From assembly GCA_037968755.1 (NCBI GenBank), contig JBBKWB010000110.1:1-64000 (forward strand): a stretch of 64,000 bases of DNA, read 5' to 3'. Source of the DNA: Woeseia sp037968755. Lineage in GTDB: Bacteria; Pseudomonadota; Gammaproteobacteria; Steroidobacterales; Woeseiaceae. The notes below the pieces were generated by a model. It worked only from the letters and a program-made list of their open reading frames with translations. It ran no database searches and had not been told where the DNA came from. Below are positions 8,777 to 17,817 of this stretch, in pieces. Each line of letters starts with the position of its first letter. The first letter of the stretch is position 1. The position numbers were made by a program, and so were the translations under genes.

Positions 8777-8889
8777 TATGAGTTCCACGTTGGCAGTGTG
8801 CTGACATTTCAGATCCGCCATTCTAACCTGCTGCCTGCGGAACAGGGCAGCATCACAGCGTGCCTAATGCCACGGGAGCCAAGCCACTA

Positions 8890-9876
8890 ATGGACCTCAC
8901 CCAGATTCCAAAGGTTGAATTGCACTGCCACCTCGAAGCCTGTTTCCGCCCGGCTACGGTAATGGAAATTGGCAAGACCATGGGTATCGCGATGCCGCAG
9001 GACCCGGTGGCATTTCACGACGACTGGCTGCTGACCCGGCCACTCGAAAATCTGCAGGTTGCGCTGGCACGGTTCGTCGACATACAGCGCATCTGGTGCA
9101 GCGAGGAGGCCATCGAGCGCCTGGCATTCGAGGCCGCCGAAGATGCACGGGCGCAGGGCATCCGGATCATGGAGTTTCGCTATTCGCCGGACTTCATCGC
9201 TGCCGACAAGAGTGGCCTGACCTTCGAAAAAATTCACGAAGCCATCCTGCGCGGCCTGTATCGGGCCGAACATCCTGATATTGCAATCGGCCTGATTGGC
9301 ATCGTGCAAAAGACTTTGCCGCTAAAAGATGCTGCACGAACGATTGCCTTTATAGCGGAGCATGCGAAGACTTTTGTCGGACTCGACTTCGCCGATCGCG
9401 ACACACATGAGATCTCGGCGTACCGGCCTCTCGTCGATATCGCGCGCCGCGCCGGTTTACGGTTGACCGTCCATGCCGGCGAAGAGCCCGGCAGCGCACA
9501 ACAAGTCAGAGACGCGATCGAAGCCTTGGATGCAGAACGCATCGGTCACGGTATTCATATTATCCATGACCCGGCGATACTGAAGCTGGTTCGGGAGCGC
9601 GGTGTAGTACTCGAGGTCTGCCCAACGAGTAACTGGTTGACGAATTCAGTCAGCTCTACAGCCGAACACCCGATTCGTCGTCTGCGGGATGCAGGAATCA
9701 AGGTCACCATTAATTCGGACGATCCCAGCCTGTTCGGGATAGATCTGTGTCACGAGTACAATTTGCTGATACAGGAACACGGTTTTTCCCAAGCCGACTT
9801 TGCGGCGTGCAATCAGCTGGCCGCACATGCGAGTTTTATCAACGCCAAGCAGAAGAGTGCTGTCTGGCCCTTGTAG
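8890..9876 (+). CDS. add: Adenosine deaminase family protein
   Basis: About 328 residues. It hydrolyses adenosine (or deoxyadenosine) to inosine plus ammonia if the family assignment holds. Zinc and catalytic residues are recognisable: KVELHCHLEA (two His), TVHAGEEPG (His and catalytic Glu), ERIGHGIHI (His) and INSDDPSLFG (Asp pair). The first motif is slightly unusual, since most members read HxHLDG or HLEG. ATG 8890 is preferred because conserved sequence starts there; GTG 8860 would add ten unconserved residues. It forms a divergent pair with the exported deaminase. Confidence 0.88.
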   Translation: MDLTQIPKVELHCHLEACFRPATVMEIGKTMGIAMPQDPVAFHDDWLLTRPLENLQVALARFVDIQRIWCSEEAIERLAFEAAEDARAQGIRIMEFRYSPDFIAADKSGLTFEKIHEAILRGLYRAEHPDIAIGLIGIVQKTLPLKDAARTIAFIAEHAKTFVGLDFADRDTHEISAYRPLVDIARRAGLRLTVHAGEEPGSAQQVRDAIEALDAERIGHGIHIIHDPAILKLVRERGVVLEVCPTSNWLTNSVSSTAEHPIRRLRDAGIKVTINSDDPSLFGIDLCHEYNLLIQEHGFSQADFAACNQLAAHASFINAKQKSAVWPL

Positions 9877-10028
9877 CCGCTTAACAAGCTTTTGGTAATT
9901 GCGGGAGCGATTTAAACAGCGAACGGTTCGCGGTTGCTGCAGCGTGATAGTCGACGTTTGAACTTCCACTCATTGCCCGGCGGCACGCCCCAGAATCTCA
10001 AAGCTACCGACGATGTTAGAGGAGGTGT

Positions 10029-10095
10029 CCGGGCGAGCCCTTTAGGGGGAATAAAGCGGACCGAAGGGAGCCATCCCCCTAAAGGGCTCGCCCGG
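10029..10095. repeat. Perfect 22-bp inverted repeat, 23-base loop (element copy A)
   Basis: The left arm (10029-10050) begins CCGGGCGAGCCC and the right arm (10074-10095) is its exact reverse complement. The loop carries ATAAAGCGGACC followed by GGGAGCC. The same loop words occur in inverted orientation in the second element downstream, so this is a mobile or repeated unit and not an isolated terminator. No T-run follows. Confidence 0.85.
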
Positions 10096-10187
10096 GCGCC
10101 TTCTCGGAGGGCTTGCCACCAATCTGGCATTGATACAGGTTCTGCTTTTTCGAAATGACGTGCCAACCGTTCGGCAGCGCCTCCCGC

Positions 10188-10293
10188 GACCTCTTTGGGG
10201 GGATGGCTCCCACTCGCTTCGTTACGTTTCAAATAGACGGCTCGGCCGAATGCCCTCATTGAGTAGGTCCGCTTTATTCCCCCCAAAGAGGTC
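10188..10293. repeat. Second inverted-repeat element (copy B, opposite orientation)
   Basis: Arms GACCTCTTTGGGGGG (10188-10202) and its exact complement (10279-10293) enclose about 76 bases. Read on the minus strand it contains ATAAAGCGGAC next to one arm and GGGAGCCATCC next to the other, the words found in the loop of copy A, but separated by a longer variable centre. Copies A and B are therefore related, with diverged outer stems. Confidence 0.8.
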
Positions 10294-10460
10294 CCGAGAG
10301 ACACTGCCTTAGCCCGCCGCACCGCTTCAGCGCTCAATCAACTGTACCGCTATAGGACAACTGTGTACGAGACTGAGTCTCGACTGCCATTCTCGCGGCC
10401 TGAAAACTCGCGGTTGAAGTTGATTCCACAACAACGAATTCCCTTGCTGGAAATCGGCCA

Positions 10461-10493
10461 AAAAAAAGGGCGACGGTAAAAACCGTCGCCTTC
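10461..10493 (-). terminator. Rho-independent terminator of the TBDR gene
   Basis: Stem GGCGACGG / CCGTCGCC with a 6-base loop. On the minus strand it is followed by a run of seven or more T residues. It lies about 40 bases beyond the TBDR stop codon. Confidence 0.85.
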
Positions 10494-10530
10494 TGATTTT
10501 GCCACTGCGGCCGAGCCGCGGTGTTAACGC

Positions 10531-12702
10531 TTAGTCGAAGTTACGCACGAACCGGGCACCAAACTCACTTACATCGTTGCTCTTGATGACGAGTATGTAG
10601 TCGCCGGTGTTGAGGCGACCGTTGTCGTAGCGTTCGTCAGTAGCGTTGCGGGCGTACAGGCCAAAGGTCCATTCGCCATCAGCGGGTTGATAGCTGACGT
10701 CGAGGTTGACGATTCCGCGACTGTCGATTCCTGTGAACCGACCGGCATCAGCGGTTGGTTCGCCGTACATGTCATCGCGGAATGAGTAGTCGCCACGGAA
10801 GGTCCATTCGCCGCCATTAGCGGCTGGCATCGTGAACTCGGGACTGATTGAGAACGTGATCTCTGGAGTCAGGGGCGCCACGGCCTCCGGGTCATCAACG
10901 TCGACGTTGATGTAGCCGAGGGTGGTGTGCAGCGTGAACGCGTCATTGACGAGCAAAGTGCTTTCCCATTCGATGCCGGTGGAGTCCTGATCGACAATAA
11001 TGTTGCGCGTATCGAAGCCGCTACCTGAGGTCGTGCTGACCTGGTAAGGCAGGTCAGAGTACACGGTGTAGAAGACCGAGATGCTCATTTGCAGGTTGTC
11101 GAGCGGTTGACCTTTCAGGCCTGCCTCGTAGTTAACGGCGGTAATGTTGTCATTGGCCACAAAACAGTTTGGCTGACTGACATTGCCCGGCTGGCTGAAG
11201 TCGAGTGAGCCGAACAGGCAGAACGGTCGCGGTGGAAACTGGCCGGATTGATAACCGTTCTGGATGGTGGCGTAAGCGTTCATTCGATTACCGAGGTCTA
11301 GCGTGGCAGCCAACTCCCAACTCAGCTCGTCCCAGTCGCGTGATGCGCCGGTGTCGATGAGGCTGGAGTTGATGTTGATGGTTGCGTCTTTCTCATCCTC
11401 GGTATAGCGCAAGCCGCCGGACACGCGCAGCGTATCGCTAACCTGAAAGCCTACGTTGCCGTAGATGGCGCGGCTGGACATGTCCTGGCCGAGGCGGAAA
11501 TCACCTGGGCCACCGTTAAACGTATACGGATCCTGGGTGTTCATGCCGTCTTCGTCAAAGAAGTACAGACCTGCGACAAAGTCCCAGCCGTCGTATTCGC
11601 CGTTCAACTGCAGCTCGACCGAGGTCTGGTCGGCGTAGCCAACTTCCGGGAACGACAGGAAGTTGTCGAACAGTGCATCGTCGTCGAGACCGCTTTCGTA
11701 CTCAGAGTGTCGATCGCTGATGATCAGCAACGCGTTCAGTTCCGAGTTCAGTTCGTAGTTCGCGGTTAATGAAATGCCGTGGGCTTTGTTGGTTACTGCC
11801 GTTTGGTCAGCCTGGCCTGTATTGTTGTCGTACGGGTCAGAAGCGACGTCGGCATTGCTGAAACCGGCCTGGGCCAGCGCGCCGTTTGGCAGTTCGTCAA
11901 TCAGCGTTGTGTACGGGCGCATGCCGTTGTCGCCCTGATTGCCGTCGGCGGCAAACAGCAGGTTCAGCCGGTCTGAAGCGCGCCATTCTATGGCTACCCG
12001 CGCCGAGATGTCCTGCAATTCACCGACATCTTTCTCAGCATTCGACAGGTTCAGGAACTTGCCAACGCCGCTTCTGCGCTTGAACGCGCCGGAGACGGCC
12101 ATCGACACGTTGTCGCTCAAATCTACGTTGCTGAACATGTCAGTGTTGACGCGACCGCGTGAACCGATCTCAACGCCGACGCGACCGCCTTCGCCCGAGC
12201 TGGGCTTCTTGGTAATGATGTTGATTGCGCCACCCAGCGAGTTGCGACCGAACAGGGTGCCCTGCGGACCGCGCAGTACTTCAACACGCTCGATATTGGC
12301 GAGGCTCCAGTTCTGCCCGACCTGGCGGCCAAGGTAGACACCATCAACGTATACGCCAACGCCCGGATCGGTCGTGATCAGGTGATCCTGCAAGCCTATG
12401 CCTCGAATGAACGGGTTTACTGAGGACGTGTGGCCCGCGGAAAAACCGGTGACATTGAGATTGGGGACAAACTTGCCGATGTCAGTCAGATCAGTAATGC
12501 CCTGCTTCTCGATCGTCGCGCCGGTGAACGCGCTCATCGCGACCGGCACTTCGTAGATGCTCTGTTCGCGCTTCTTGGCGGTAACAGTGATTTCCTCGAA
12601 CAGGGAATCGCCACTGTTCTGCTGCGCCAGCGCTGTGCCGCTGACGAGTATGCTGCCGGTAATTACGGCCAGCGTTGCAGCCGTAAGTGTGGTTGTCTTC
12701 AT
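10531..12702 (-). CDS. TonB-dependent outer-membrane receptor 1
   Basis: About 723 residues from ATG 12702, which has AAGGAT upstream and gives a clean signal peptide ending SGTALAQQ. A TonB-box-like segment FEEITVTAKKREQ is followed by a plug domain (residues about 40-165: VPVAMSAF, NPFIRGIGLQ, VEVLRGPQGTLFGRNSLGG) and a 22-strand-type barrel that ends in FGARFVRNFD with a terminal aromatic. It imports a scarce or large substrate across the outer membrane using TonB energy. The ligand is not readable from sequence; the surrounding genes suggest nucleosides, nucleotides or oligonucleotides (inference). Upstream in-frame starts would place about 56 unconserved residues before the signal peptide. 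Confidence 0.92.
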   Translation of the reverse strand: MKTTTLTAATLAVITGSILVSGTALAQQNSGDSLFEEITVTAKKREQSIYEVPVAMSAFTGATIEKQGITDLTDIGKFVPNLNVTGFSAGHTSSVNPFIRGIGLQDHLITTDPGVGVYVDGVYLGRQVGQNWSLANIERVEVLRGPQGTLFGRNSLGGAINIITKKPSSGEGGRVGVEIGSRGRVNTDMFSNVDLSDNVSMAVSGAFKRRSGVGKFLNLSNAEKDVGELQDISARVAIEWRASDRLNLLFAADGNQGDNGMRPYTTLIDELPNGALAQAGFSNADVASDPYDNNTGQADQTAVTNKAHGISLTANYELNSELNALLIISDRHSEYESGLDDDALFDNFLSFPEVGYADQTSVELQLNGEYDGWDFVAGLYFFDEDGMNTQDPYTFNGGPGDFRLGQDMSSRAIYGNVGFQVSDTLRVSGGLRYTEDEKDATININSSLIDTGASRDWDELSWELAATLDLGNRMNAYATIQNGYQSGQFPPRPFCLFGSLDFSQPGNVSQPNCFVANDNITAVNYEAGLKGQPLDNLQMSISVFYTVYSDLPYQVSTTSGSGFDTRNIIVDQDSTGIEWESTLLVNDAFTLHTTLGYINVDVDDPEAVAPLTPEITFSISPEFTMPAANGGEWTFRGDYSFRDDMYGEPTADAGRFTGIDSRGIVNLDVSYQPADGEWTFGLYARNATDERYDNGRLNTGDYILVIKSNDVSEFGARFVRNFD

Positions 12703-13086
12703 CTCAATATCCTTTTGCACTGTGCAGTAATTGTCGGCATTGGGCAGCAGCGCAGCTTGCGAATTGTACATCGCGGCTCTGGCTACCCAACGGTCTGGCG
12801 CTTGCGAAAACGGGCAGCGAGCTTTCGCTCGATTGTTGTTTTCGCCACACCATTTCGTGCGTGCGGGCATTGTAGCCTAAAGCTTGGCCTCAAAGCATAT
12901 TGTGAGCAGGAAACGCCATACGGCCGCATAGCGGAAACCTACGTGTAGCGTGGGCACAACACCGGCTTTCAGGCAGGTTTGGCGCGCGCTATGCAGTGCC
13001 AGTGCGCTGCTACTGCGACGGCGTCGCCAGCCGGGGCTGGTGTTCGCCGTATTGCACGACTCTATCGATTCCTATATTAATGCCGC
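12703..13086. other. Divergent intergenic region, TBDR 1 / PhyH-like
   Basis: 384 bases between two divergent genes, so it must carry both promoters. I see no clear palindromic operator, no strong sigma-70 pair and no small gene; only short hairpins such as GCGACGGCGTCGC near 13015. Confidence 0.5.
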
Positions 13087-13995
13087 ATGTCATCAAGCCC
13101 TGAAATCGCCACACTCAGTACCGCGTTGCCCCGCTATCCGGCACCTGCGGACGGCAGGCTTACTGCGGCTATGCTTGCTGACTATCGTTCCTCCGGTGTG
13201 CTAATTCTTGAGAATTTCGTGACCGCCGCAGCATGCACAGCGTTGCGGGAACGAGCGCTTGAACTGGTGGCGGATTTCGATCCCGACAGTGTCAGAAGCG
13301 TGTTCTCGACTACCGACCAGACGCAGCTGGACGACACCTATTTCATCGAATCCGGCGACAAGATTCGCTTTTTTCTCGAAAGCGATGCCTTCGATGAGCA
13401 AGGTCGATTACGCCAGCCAAAAGAGCAGTGCCTGAACAAGATGGGTCATGCGATGCATGATCTGGACCCGGTGTTCGAGCAATTCTCACACGGCGAAAAA
13501 ATGGCGGCACTCGCCAGTAGCCTGGAGATAGCTGAGCCTGCCATCATTCAATCGATGTATATTTTCAAGCCGCCGCGAATCGGCGGCGAAGTGGTTTGTC
13601 ACCAGGACTCGACCTACATTTATACAGAGCCCGAGTCTTGCACCGGTTTCTGGTTTGCGCTTGAAGATGCGACCGTTGAGAATGGTTGTATGTACTTTAT
13701 TCCTGGCGAACATCGCGGTGCGCTGAAGAAACGTAATTTCCGTATCAGCGACACCCAGCTCGAGACCGAGACACTCGACGATTCGCCCTGGCCGGAACAG
13801 CGCAAGCAAGCCGCGGAAGCCAGTGCCGGCTCCCTGGTTATTTTCGATGGCCGTGCGCCACATATGAGTGCGCCGAATCGCTCGGACAAGTCGCGGCACG
13901 CCTATACGCTGCACGCCATTGACCGAAACTGTCGCTACCCAACAGAAAACTGGCTGCAACGCAGCGACGAGCTGCCGCTACGCGGCTTTATCTGA
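13087..13995 (+). CDS. Phytanoyl-CoA dioxygenase (PhyH) family protein
   Basis: A 302-residue Fe(II)/2-oxoglutarate-dependent oxygenase-like protein. The iron facial triad is visible as VVCHQDSTYIY (His-x-Asp) and the distal His in FDGRAPHMSAPNRS, with the 2-oxoglutarate Arg probably in that last motif. FALEDATVENGCMYFIPGEHRG is the usual PhyH core. The substrate is unknown; such enzymes hydroxylate lipids, amino acids or small molecules, and a nucleoside-modifying role (compare thymidine or pyrimidine hydroxylases of the same superfamily) is only speculation. It lies 8 bases before deoA and is probably in the same transcript. Confidence 0.85.
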   Translation: MSSSPEIATLSTALPRYPAPADGRLTAAMLADYRSSGVLILENFVTAAACTALRERALELVADFDPDSVRSVFSTTDQTQLDDTYFIESGDKIRFFLESDAFDEQGRLRQPKEQCLNKMGHAMHDLDPVFEQFSHGEKMAALASSLEIAEPAIIQSMYIFKPPRIGGEVVCHQDSTYIYTEPESCTGFWFALEDATVENGCMYFIPGEHRGALKKRNFRISDTQLETETLDDSPWPEQRKQAAEASAGSLVIFDGRAPHMSAPNRSDKSRHAYTLHAIDRNCRYPTENWLQRSDELPLRGFI

Positions 13996-14003
13996 GAACT
14001 CCC

Positions 14004-15326
14004 ATGCTGTTTACCGATGTAATTCGCAAAAAACGCGACGGCGGCGAGCTGTCGGCTGATGAAATCCAGTTCTTCGTTGATGGCCTGGCGGACGGGAGCC
14101 TGCCGCCGGAGCAGGTTGCCGCACTGGGCATGGCCATATTCCTGAAGTCGATGTCGTTCGAGGAAGCCGGCTTGTTGACGATGGCGATGGCGAACTCAGG
14201 CACCGTGCTGGATTGGCAGGACGCCGGCTTCGACGGACCCGTGGTCGACAAACATTCCACTGGCGGCGTGGGCGACAAAGTCAGCTTTCTGTTGGCGCCA
14301 ATTGCAGCTGCCTGCGGTTGCTTTGTGCCCATGATCTCTGGTCGTGGCCTGGGTCATACCGGCGGCACTACGGACAAAGCCGAAAGCATTCCCGGCTACC
14401 ATGCAACGCCGGACTTCGCGACATTTCGCAAGGTTGTTGCGAGCGCCGGTTGCGCGATCATCGGTCAAACGGCCGACCTCGCGCCCGCGGACCGGCGCTT
14501 CTACGCGATTCGCGATATCACCGGTACGGTTGAATCCGTACCCCTGATTACCGCGTCAATATTGTCCAAGAAAATTGCCGCCGGCCTTGACGGCCTGGTC
14601 ATGGATGTAAAGGTTGGCAATGGCGCTTTCATGCAAAGCGAAGCGCGTGCTGAAGAGTTGTCGCGATCGATCATCGCAACAGCAGGCAAGGCCGGTCTCA
14701 AAACCCACGCCATTATCACCGACATGAACGAAGTCCTGGGTTTTACCGCGGGCAACGCGTTGGAGATTGCAGAGTGTGTTCGCTATTTGCGCGGCGAGCA
14801 AAGCGAATCGCGACTCGACGCAGTAGTTCGCGCGCTGTGTGCGGAAATGCTGATACTGTCGGGTGTCGAGCAAGACCCACAACGCGCCGAACAAAATGTG
14901 GCCGATGCCATCAGCAGCGGCGCTGCCGCGGAGCGTTTCGCGAAGATGGTCGCGGAACTCGGTGGCCCAGCCGATTTCATGGACAAATTCGAGAAGCAGC
15001 TGCCGGCAGCAGCAGTGGTCATGCCGGTCTACCTGGAGGACGAGGGGTATTTGTCGGCCATGGATACGCGCGCCATTGGCAATGCCGTGATCGAACTCGG
15101 TGGCGGTCGCCGCAAACTGGATGATGTCCTCGATCTTGCCGTTGGCTTCGCCGAATTCCGCCAGGTGGGCGACCGAGTTGACCGGAAGCAGGCTGTTGCC
15201 GTCGTTCACGCCGCCAGCAAAGACAGCGCGGAGCGGGCAAGTCAGCTGGTACGTAATGCCTGCAAGGTATCGGCTGCGCAACCGGCCATGCGGCCAGTTG
15301 TCTACAAGACCATAAACGCTGCGTAA
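14004..15326 (+). CDS. deoA: Thymidine phosphorylase
   Basis: A 440-residue cytoplasmic homodimer that converts thymidine and phosphate to thymine and 2-deoxyribose 1-phosphate. The family signature is seen in VVDKHSTGGVGDKVSF and ISGRGLGHTGGTTDKAES; length equals that of the E. coli enzyme. The C-terminal alpha/beta domain (residues about 340-430) is present. Thymine can enter the reductive pyrimidine pathway encoded at 24-31 kb, and deoxyribose 1-phosphate goes to DeoB and DeoC, both in the window. Confidence 0.97.
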   Translation: MLFTDVIRKKRDGGELSADEIQFFVDGLADGSLPPEQVAALGMAIFLKSMSFEEAGLLTMAMANSGTVLDWQDAGFDGPVVDKHSTGGVGDKVSFLLAPIAAACGCFVPMISGRGLGHTGGTTDKAESIPGYHATPDFATFRKVVASAGCAIIGQTADLAPADRRFYAIRDITGTVESVPLITASILSKKIAAGLDGLVMDVKVGNGAFMQSEARAEELSRSIIATAGKAGLKTHAIITDMNEVLGFTAGNALEIAECVRYLRGEQSESRLDAVVRALCAEMLILSGVEQDPQRAEQNVADAISSGAAAERFAKMVAELGGPADFMDKFEKQLPAAAVVMPVYLEDEGYLSAMDTRAIGNAVIELGGGRRKLDDVLDLAVGFAEFRQVGDRVDRKQAVAVVHAASKDSAERASQLVRNACKVSAAQPAMRPVVYKTINAA

Positions 15327-15546
15327 TATCACTGGCCGTCGGGCATTGAACTCAGTGCGTATGTGGGCTCTGCGAGGCACCGGCCGCCGGAATCCTCGCC
15401 AGAGGTTGCATGACCTGCCGCCGTCCAGCGGTTATCCTAGCCAGCATCGATCAGAAAGGCGGCGTCAGCCGAAATCAGGCGTCCGGAAGAATTCGTCAGG
15501 ACACAAGTACAGAGGCAGCTGTCTTGCGGGATGCAGCCTCTGCGCC

Positions 15547-15581
15547 TGACGCCGGCTGGCCTGCGCCCGGTTCCGGCGTCA
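15547..15581. other. Hairpin upstream of the second nupC
   Basis: A perfect 9-bp stem TGACGCCGG / CCGGCGTCA with a 17-base loop lies about 40 bases before the nupC start, in a 295-base deoA-nupC gap. It lacks a T-run, so it is not a standard terminator; a 5' leader structure or attenuator is possible. The rest of the gap shows no gene. Confidence 0.45.
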
Positions 15582-15621
15582 ACAAACAACAGTCGGGCAA
15601 CGACCCGGCGGGGGAGCAGTA

Positions 15622-16848
15622 ATGACTGAGGGTTGGATTGGGATCGTTGGCATCGCGGTCATACTGGGCATTGCCGTCCTGTTCTCCACTAACCGGCGCG
15701 CCATCAACCTGCGGGTTGTCGGTGCGGCCCTGGCACTGCAAATCGTACTCGCCACATTCGTACTCTATTTTGACTGGGGCAGGCGAGCGATAGAGTCGCT
15801 GAGTTATGGCGTGCAGGCCGTCATCGACTATTCCCGCGCAGGGATCAACATGGTCTTTGGACCGCTGGCCGGTGATTCGGTCGGCTTCAGCTTTGCGATC
15901 AATGTTTTGCCTACCATCATTTTCTTCTCCGCCCTGATGTCGGTGATGTATCACCTGAAGATCATGCAATTGATCGTCAAACTGGTTGGCGGCGGATTGC
16001 AAAGAATTATCGGTACCGGGCCCGTTGAATCGCTGAATGCTGCGGCGAATATTTTCGTCGGGCAGACTGAAGCACCGCTGGTTGTTAAACCGTATTTGCG
16101 CAACCTGACAGAACCGCAGATGTTCGCGGTTATGGTCTCAGGCGTCGCGTCGATTGCCGGCTCAGTGCTCGCCGCCTACGCACTGATGGGCGCGGACCTC
16201 AAATACCTGTTGGCGGCCAGTTTCATGGCCGCGCCCGGCGGCTTGTTAATGGCAAAAATTCTGATGCCGGATGACGCTACGGCGACAGCGAAAGCCAGCG
16301 TCAAAAAACTGCAGATGGAAGATAGCAAACATGCGAACGTCATTCTTGCTGCCGCAGTCGGCGCCGGTGATGGCGTAAAGCTCGCCGTTAATATCGGCGC
16401 GATGCTGGTTGCATTCGTCGCTTTGATTGCGTTGTTCAACGGCATCGTCGGCGGCATTGCCGGCTGGATGGGATTCGAAAACATTACGCTGCAGTTCCTG
16501 CTTGGCAAACTGTTCCAGCCGTTGATGTATTTGCTCAGCGTGCCGTGGGCAGAGGCGGAGGCGGCCGGTGCGTTGTTTGGAGAGAAGTTGATACTGAATG
16601 AATTCGTCGCATTCAGTCATCTCGGTGATTATCTCGCGGAGGCCAGTCCACGCACGATTGCGGTGACGACGTTTGCACTGTGTGGTTTCGCTAACCTTTC
16701 ATCGATTGCCATCTTGCTGGGCGGCCTCGGTAGCCTGGTACCCGAAAAACGCGAGTTGATTGCGCGCTTCGGATTACGTGCGGTGGCGGCTGGTTCGCTG
16801 TCCAACCTGATGAGTGCGGCGTTCGCCGGTCTGTTGCTAACTTTCTGA
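15622..16848 (+). CDS. nupC: Concentrative nucleoside transporter NupC, paralog 2
   Basis: A 408-residue CNT-family nucleoside symporter in the inner membrane. It is clearly homologous along its whole length to the protein at 2243 (same STNRRAINLR and APGGLLMAK segments) but keeps the canonical HP1 motif IFVGQTEAPLVVKPYL, the HP2 motif KLILNEFVAF and TM7 FALCGFANLSSIAIL. The ribosome site GGGGGAG lies 6 bases before the ATG. The downstream nucleoside hydrolase follows after 6 bases, and ribokinase after that, suggesting a ribonucleoside-directed operon. Confidence 0.95.
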   Translation: MTEGWIGIVGIAVILGIAVLFSTNRRAINLRVVGAALALQIVLATFVLYFDWGRRAIESLSYGVQAVIDYSRAGINMVFGPLAGDSVGFSFAINVLPTIIFFSALMSVMYHLKIMQLIVKLVGGGLQRIIGTGPVESLNAAANIFVGQTEAPLVVKPYLRNLTEPQMFAVMVSGVASIAGSVLAAYALMGADLKYLLAASFMAAPGGLLMAKILMPDDATATAKASVKKLQMEDSKHANVILAAAVGAGDGVKLAVNIGAMLVAFVALIALFNGIVGGIAGWMGFENITLQFLLGKLFQPLMYLLSVPWAEAEAAGALFGEKLILNEFVAFSHLGDYLAEASPRTIAVTTFALCGFANLSSIAILLGGLGSLVPEKRELIARFGLRAVAAGSLSNLMSAAFAGLLLTF

Positions 16849-16854
16849 TAAATA

Positions 16855-17796
16855 ATGAAAAAACAGCGGATCATTATCGATTGCGATCCAGGCCAGGACG
16901 ACGCCGTTAACCTGCTGTTGGCGATGGCGCCGGCCGCAGAACTCGAAATCCTCGGCATCACCGCCGTTGCCGGCAACGTGCCACTGGCGTTCACTGAGCG
17001 CAACACCCGGCTGATGTGCGACATTGCAGGACGCAATGATATACCGGTATTTGCTGGCTGCGCCGAGCCCATGCAACGCAAGTTAGTAACGGCCGAGAAT
17101 GTACACGGTAGTAGCGGCATTGATGGCATCGAGATTGTTGAGCCGATTTGTCCGCTGCAAACTATGCACGCAGTCGAGTTCATCATCAGCACGCTCCGCG
17201 ACGCAGATCCGAATTCGATAACCTTGGTACCTACCGGTCCGTTCACCAATATTGCGACTGCGATCGAACGTGAGCCCGGCATTCTGGAAGCCGTGGATCG
17301 AATCGTACTGATGGGTGGCGCAATGCGGGAGGCGGGCAATACGACGCCATCAGCCGAGTTCAATATTCTGGTTGATCCGCATGCTGCGAAGATCGTGTTC
17401 GACTGCGGCAAGCCCATTACCGTATTCGGACTCGACGTAACTCACCAGGTACTCGCGAGCCACGAGCGAGTTGCCCGTATCCGCAAGATAAAAACGGCGC
17501 CTGCACAGGCAACGGCCGGCATGCTGGAGTTTTTCAGTCGCTACGACAGCGCCAAGTACGGCTCTGACGGGGCACCACTGCACGATCCTTGCACGATCGC
17601 CTTCCTGCTCGCGCCGGAGTTATTTATCAGCAAAGCCTGCAACATCGAGATCGAAACCGAATCGCCGTTAACAATGGGCCATACAGCAGTGGATTTCTGG
17701 GGCGTTAGTGGCCGAACTATCAATGCCGATTGGGTACACATAGTGGACGCCGACGGATTTTATGAATTACTGAGTACACAGCTTGCGAGCTATTGA
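16855..17796 (+). CDS. Ribonucleoside hydrolase (IUNH family)
   Basis: A 313-residue calcium-dependent nucleoside N-ribohydrolase that releases ribose and free base. The N-terminal DCDPGQDDAVNLLLAM contains the Asp cluster that binds Ca2+ and ribose; LVPTGPFTNIATAIE and MGGA with a following Asn-rich segment and the C-terminal PLHDPCTIAFLL (Asp ligand) complete the site. Subfamily specificity (pyrimidine, purine or mixed; RihA/B/C) cannot be decided by eye. The product ribose is the substrate of the ribokinase gene directly downstream. Confidence 0.93.
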   Translation: MKKQRIIIDCDPGQDDAVNLLLAMAPAAELEILGITAVAGNVPLAFTERNTRLMCDIAGRNDIPVFAGCAEPMQRKLVTAENVHGSSGIDGIEIVEPICPLQTMHAVEFIISTLRDADPNSITLVPTGPFTNIATAIEREPGILEAVDRIVLMGGAMREAGNTTPSAEFNILVDPHAAKIVFDCGKPITVFGLDVTHQVLASHERVARIRKIKTAPAQATAGMLEFFSRYDSAKYGSDGAPLHDPCTIAFLLAPELFISKACNIEIETESPLTMGHTAVDFWGVSGRTINADWVHIVDADGFYELLSTQLASY

Positions 17797-17817
17797 CCTG
17801 AAACAGGTATGCCACTA

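Larger units (their letters stand above)
9877..10530. other. 654-base non-coding region with repeat-like hairpins
   Basis: The region separates adenosine deaminase from the convergent TBDR gene. It contains two related inverted-repeat elements (10029-10095 and 10188-10293) and a terminator at about 10461-10493. Open frames here have no recognisable protein features and simply read through the repeat arms. Nothing else was seen. Confidence 0.7.

Noticed and set aside
10029..10095. Reading the 22-bp inverted repeat as an ordinary terminator for adenosine deaminase
   Set aside because: It is 150 bases from the stop, has no T-run and shares loop words with a second inverted copy.
9912..10337. 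141-codon minus-strand frame across the repeat region
   Set aside because: It reads both inverted-repeat elements, giving a repetitive peptide of the kind often mis-annotated at REP-like sequences.
14556..15380. Minus-strand frame of 274 codons inside deoA
   Set aside because: Antisense of thymidine phosphorylase, no recognisable protein.
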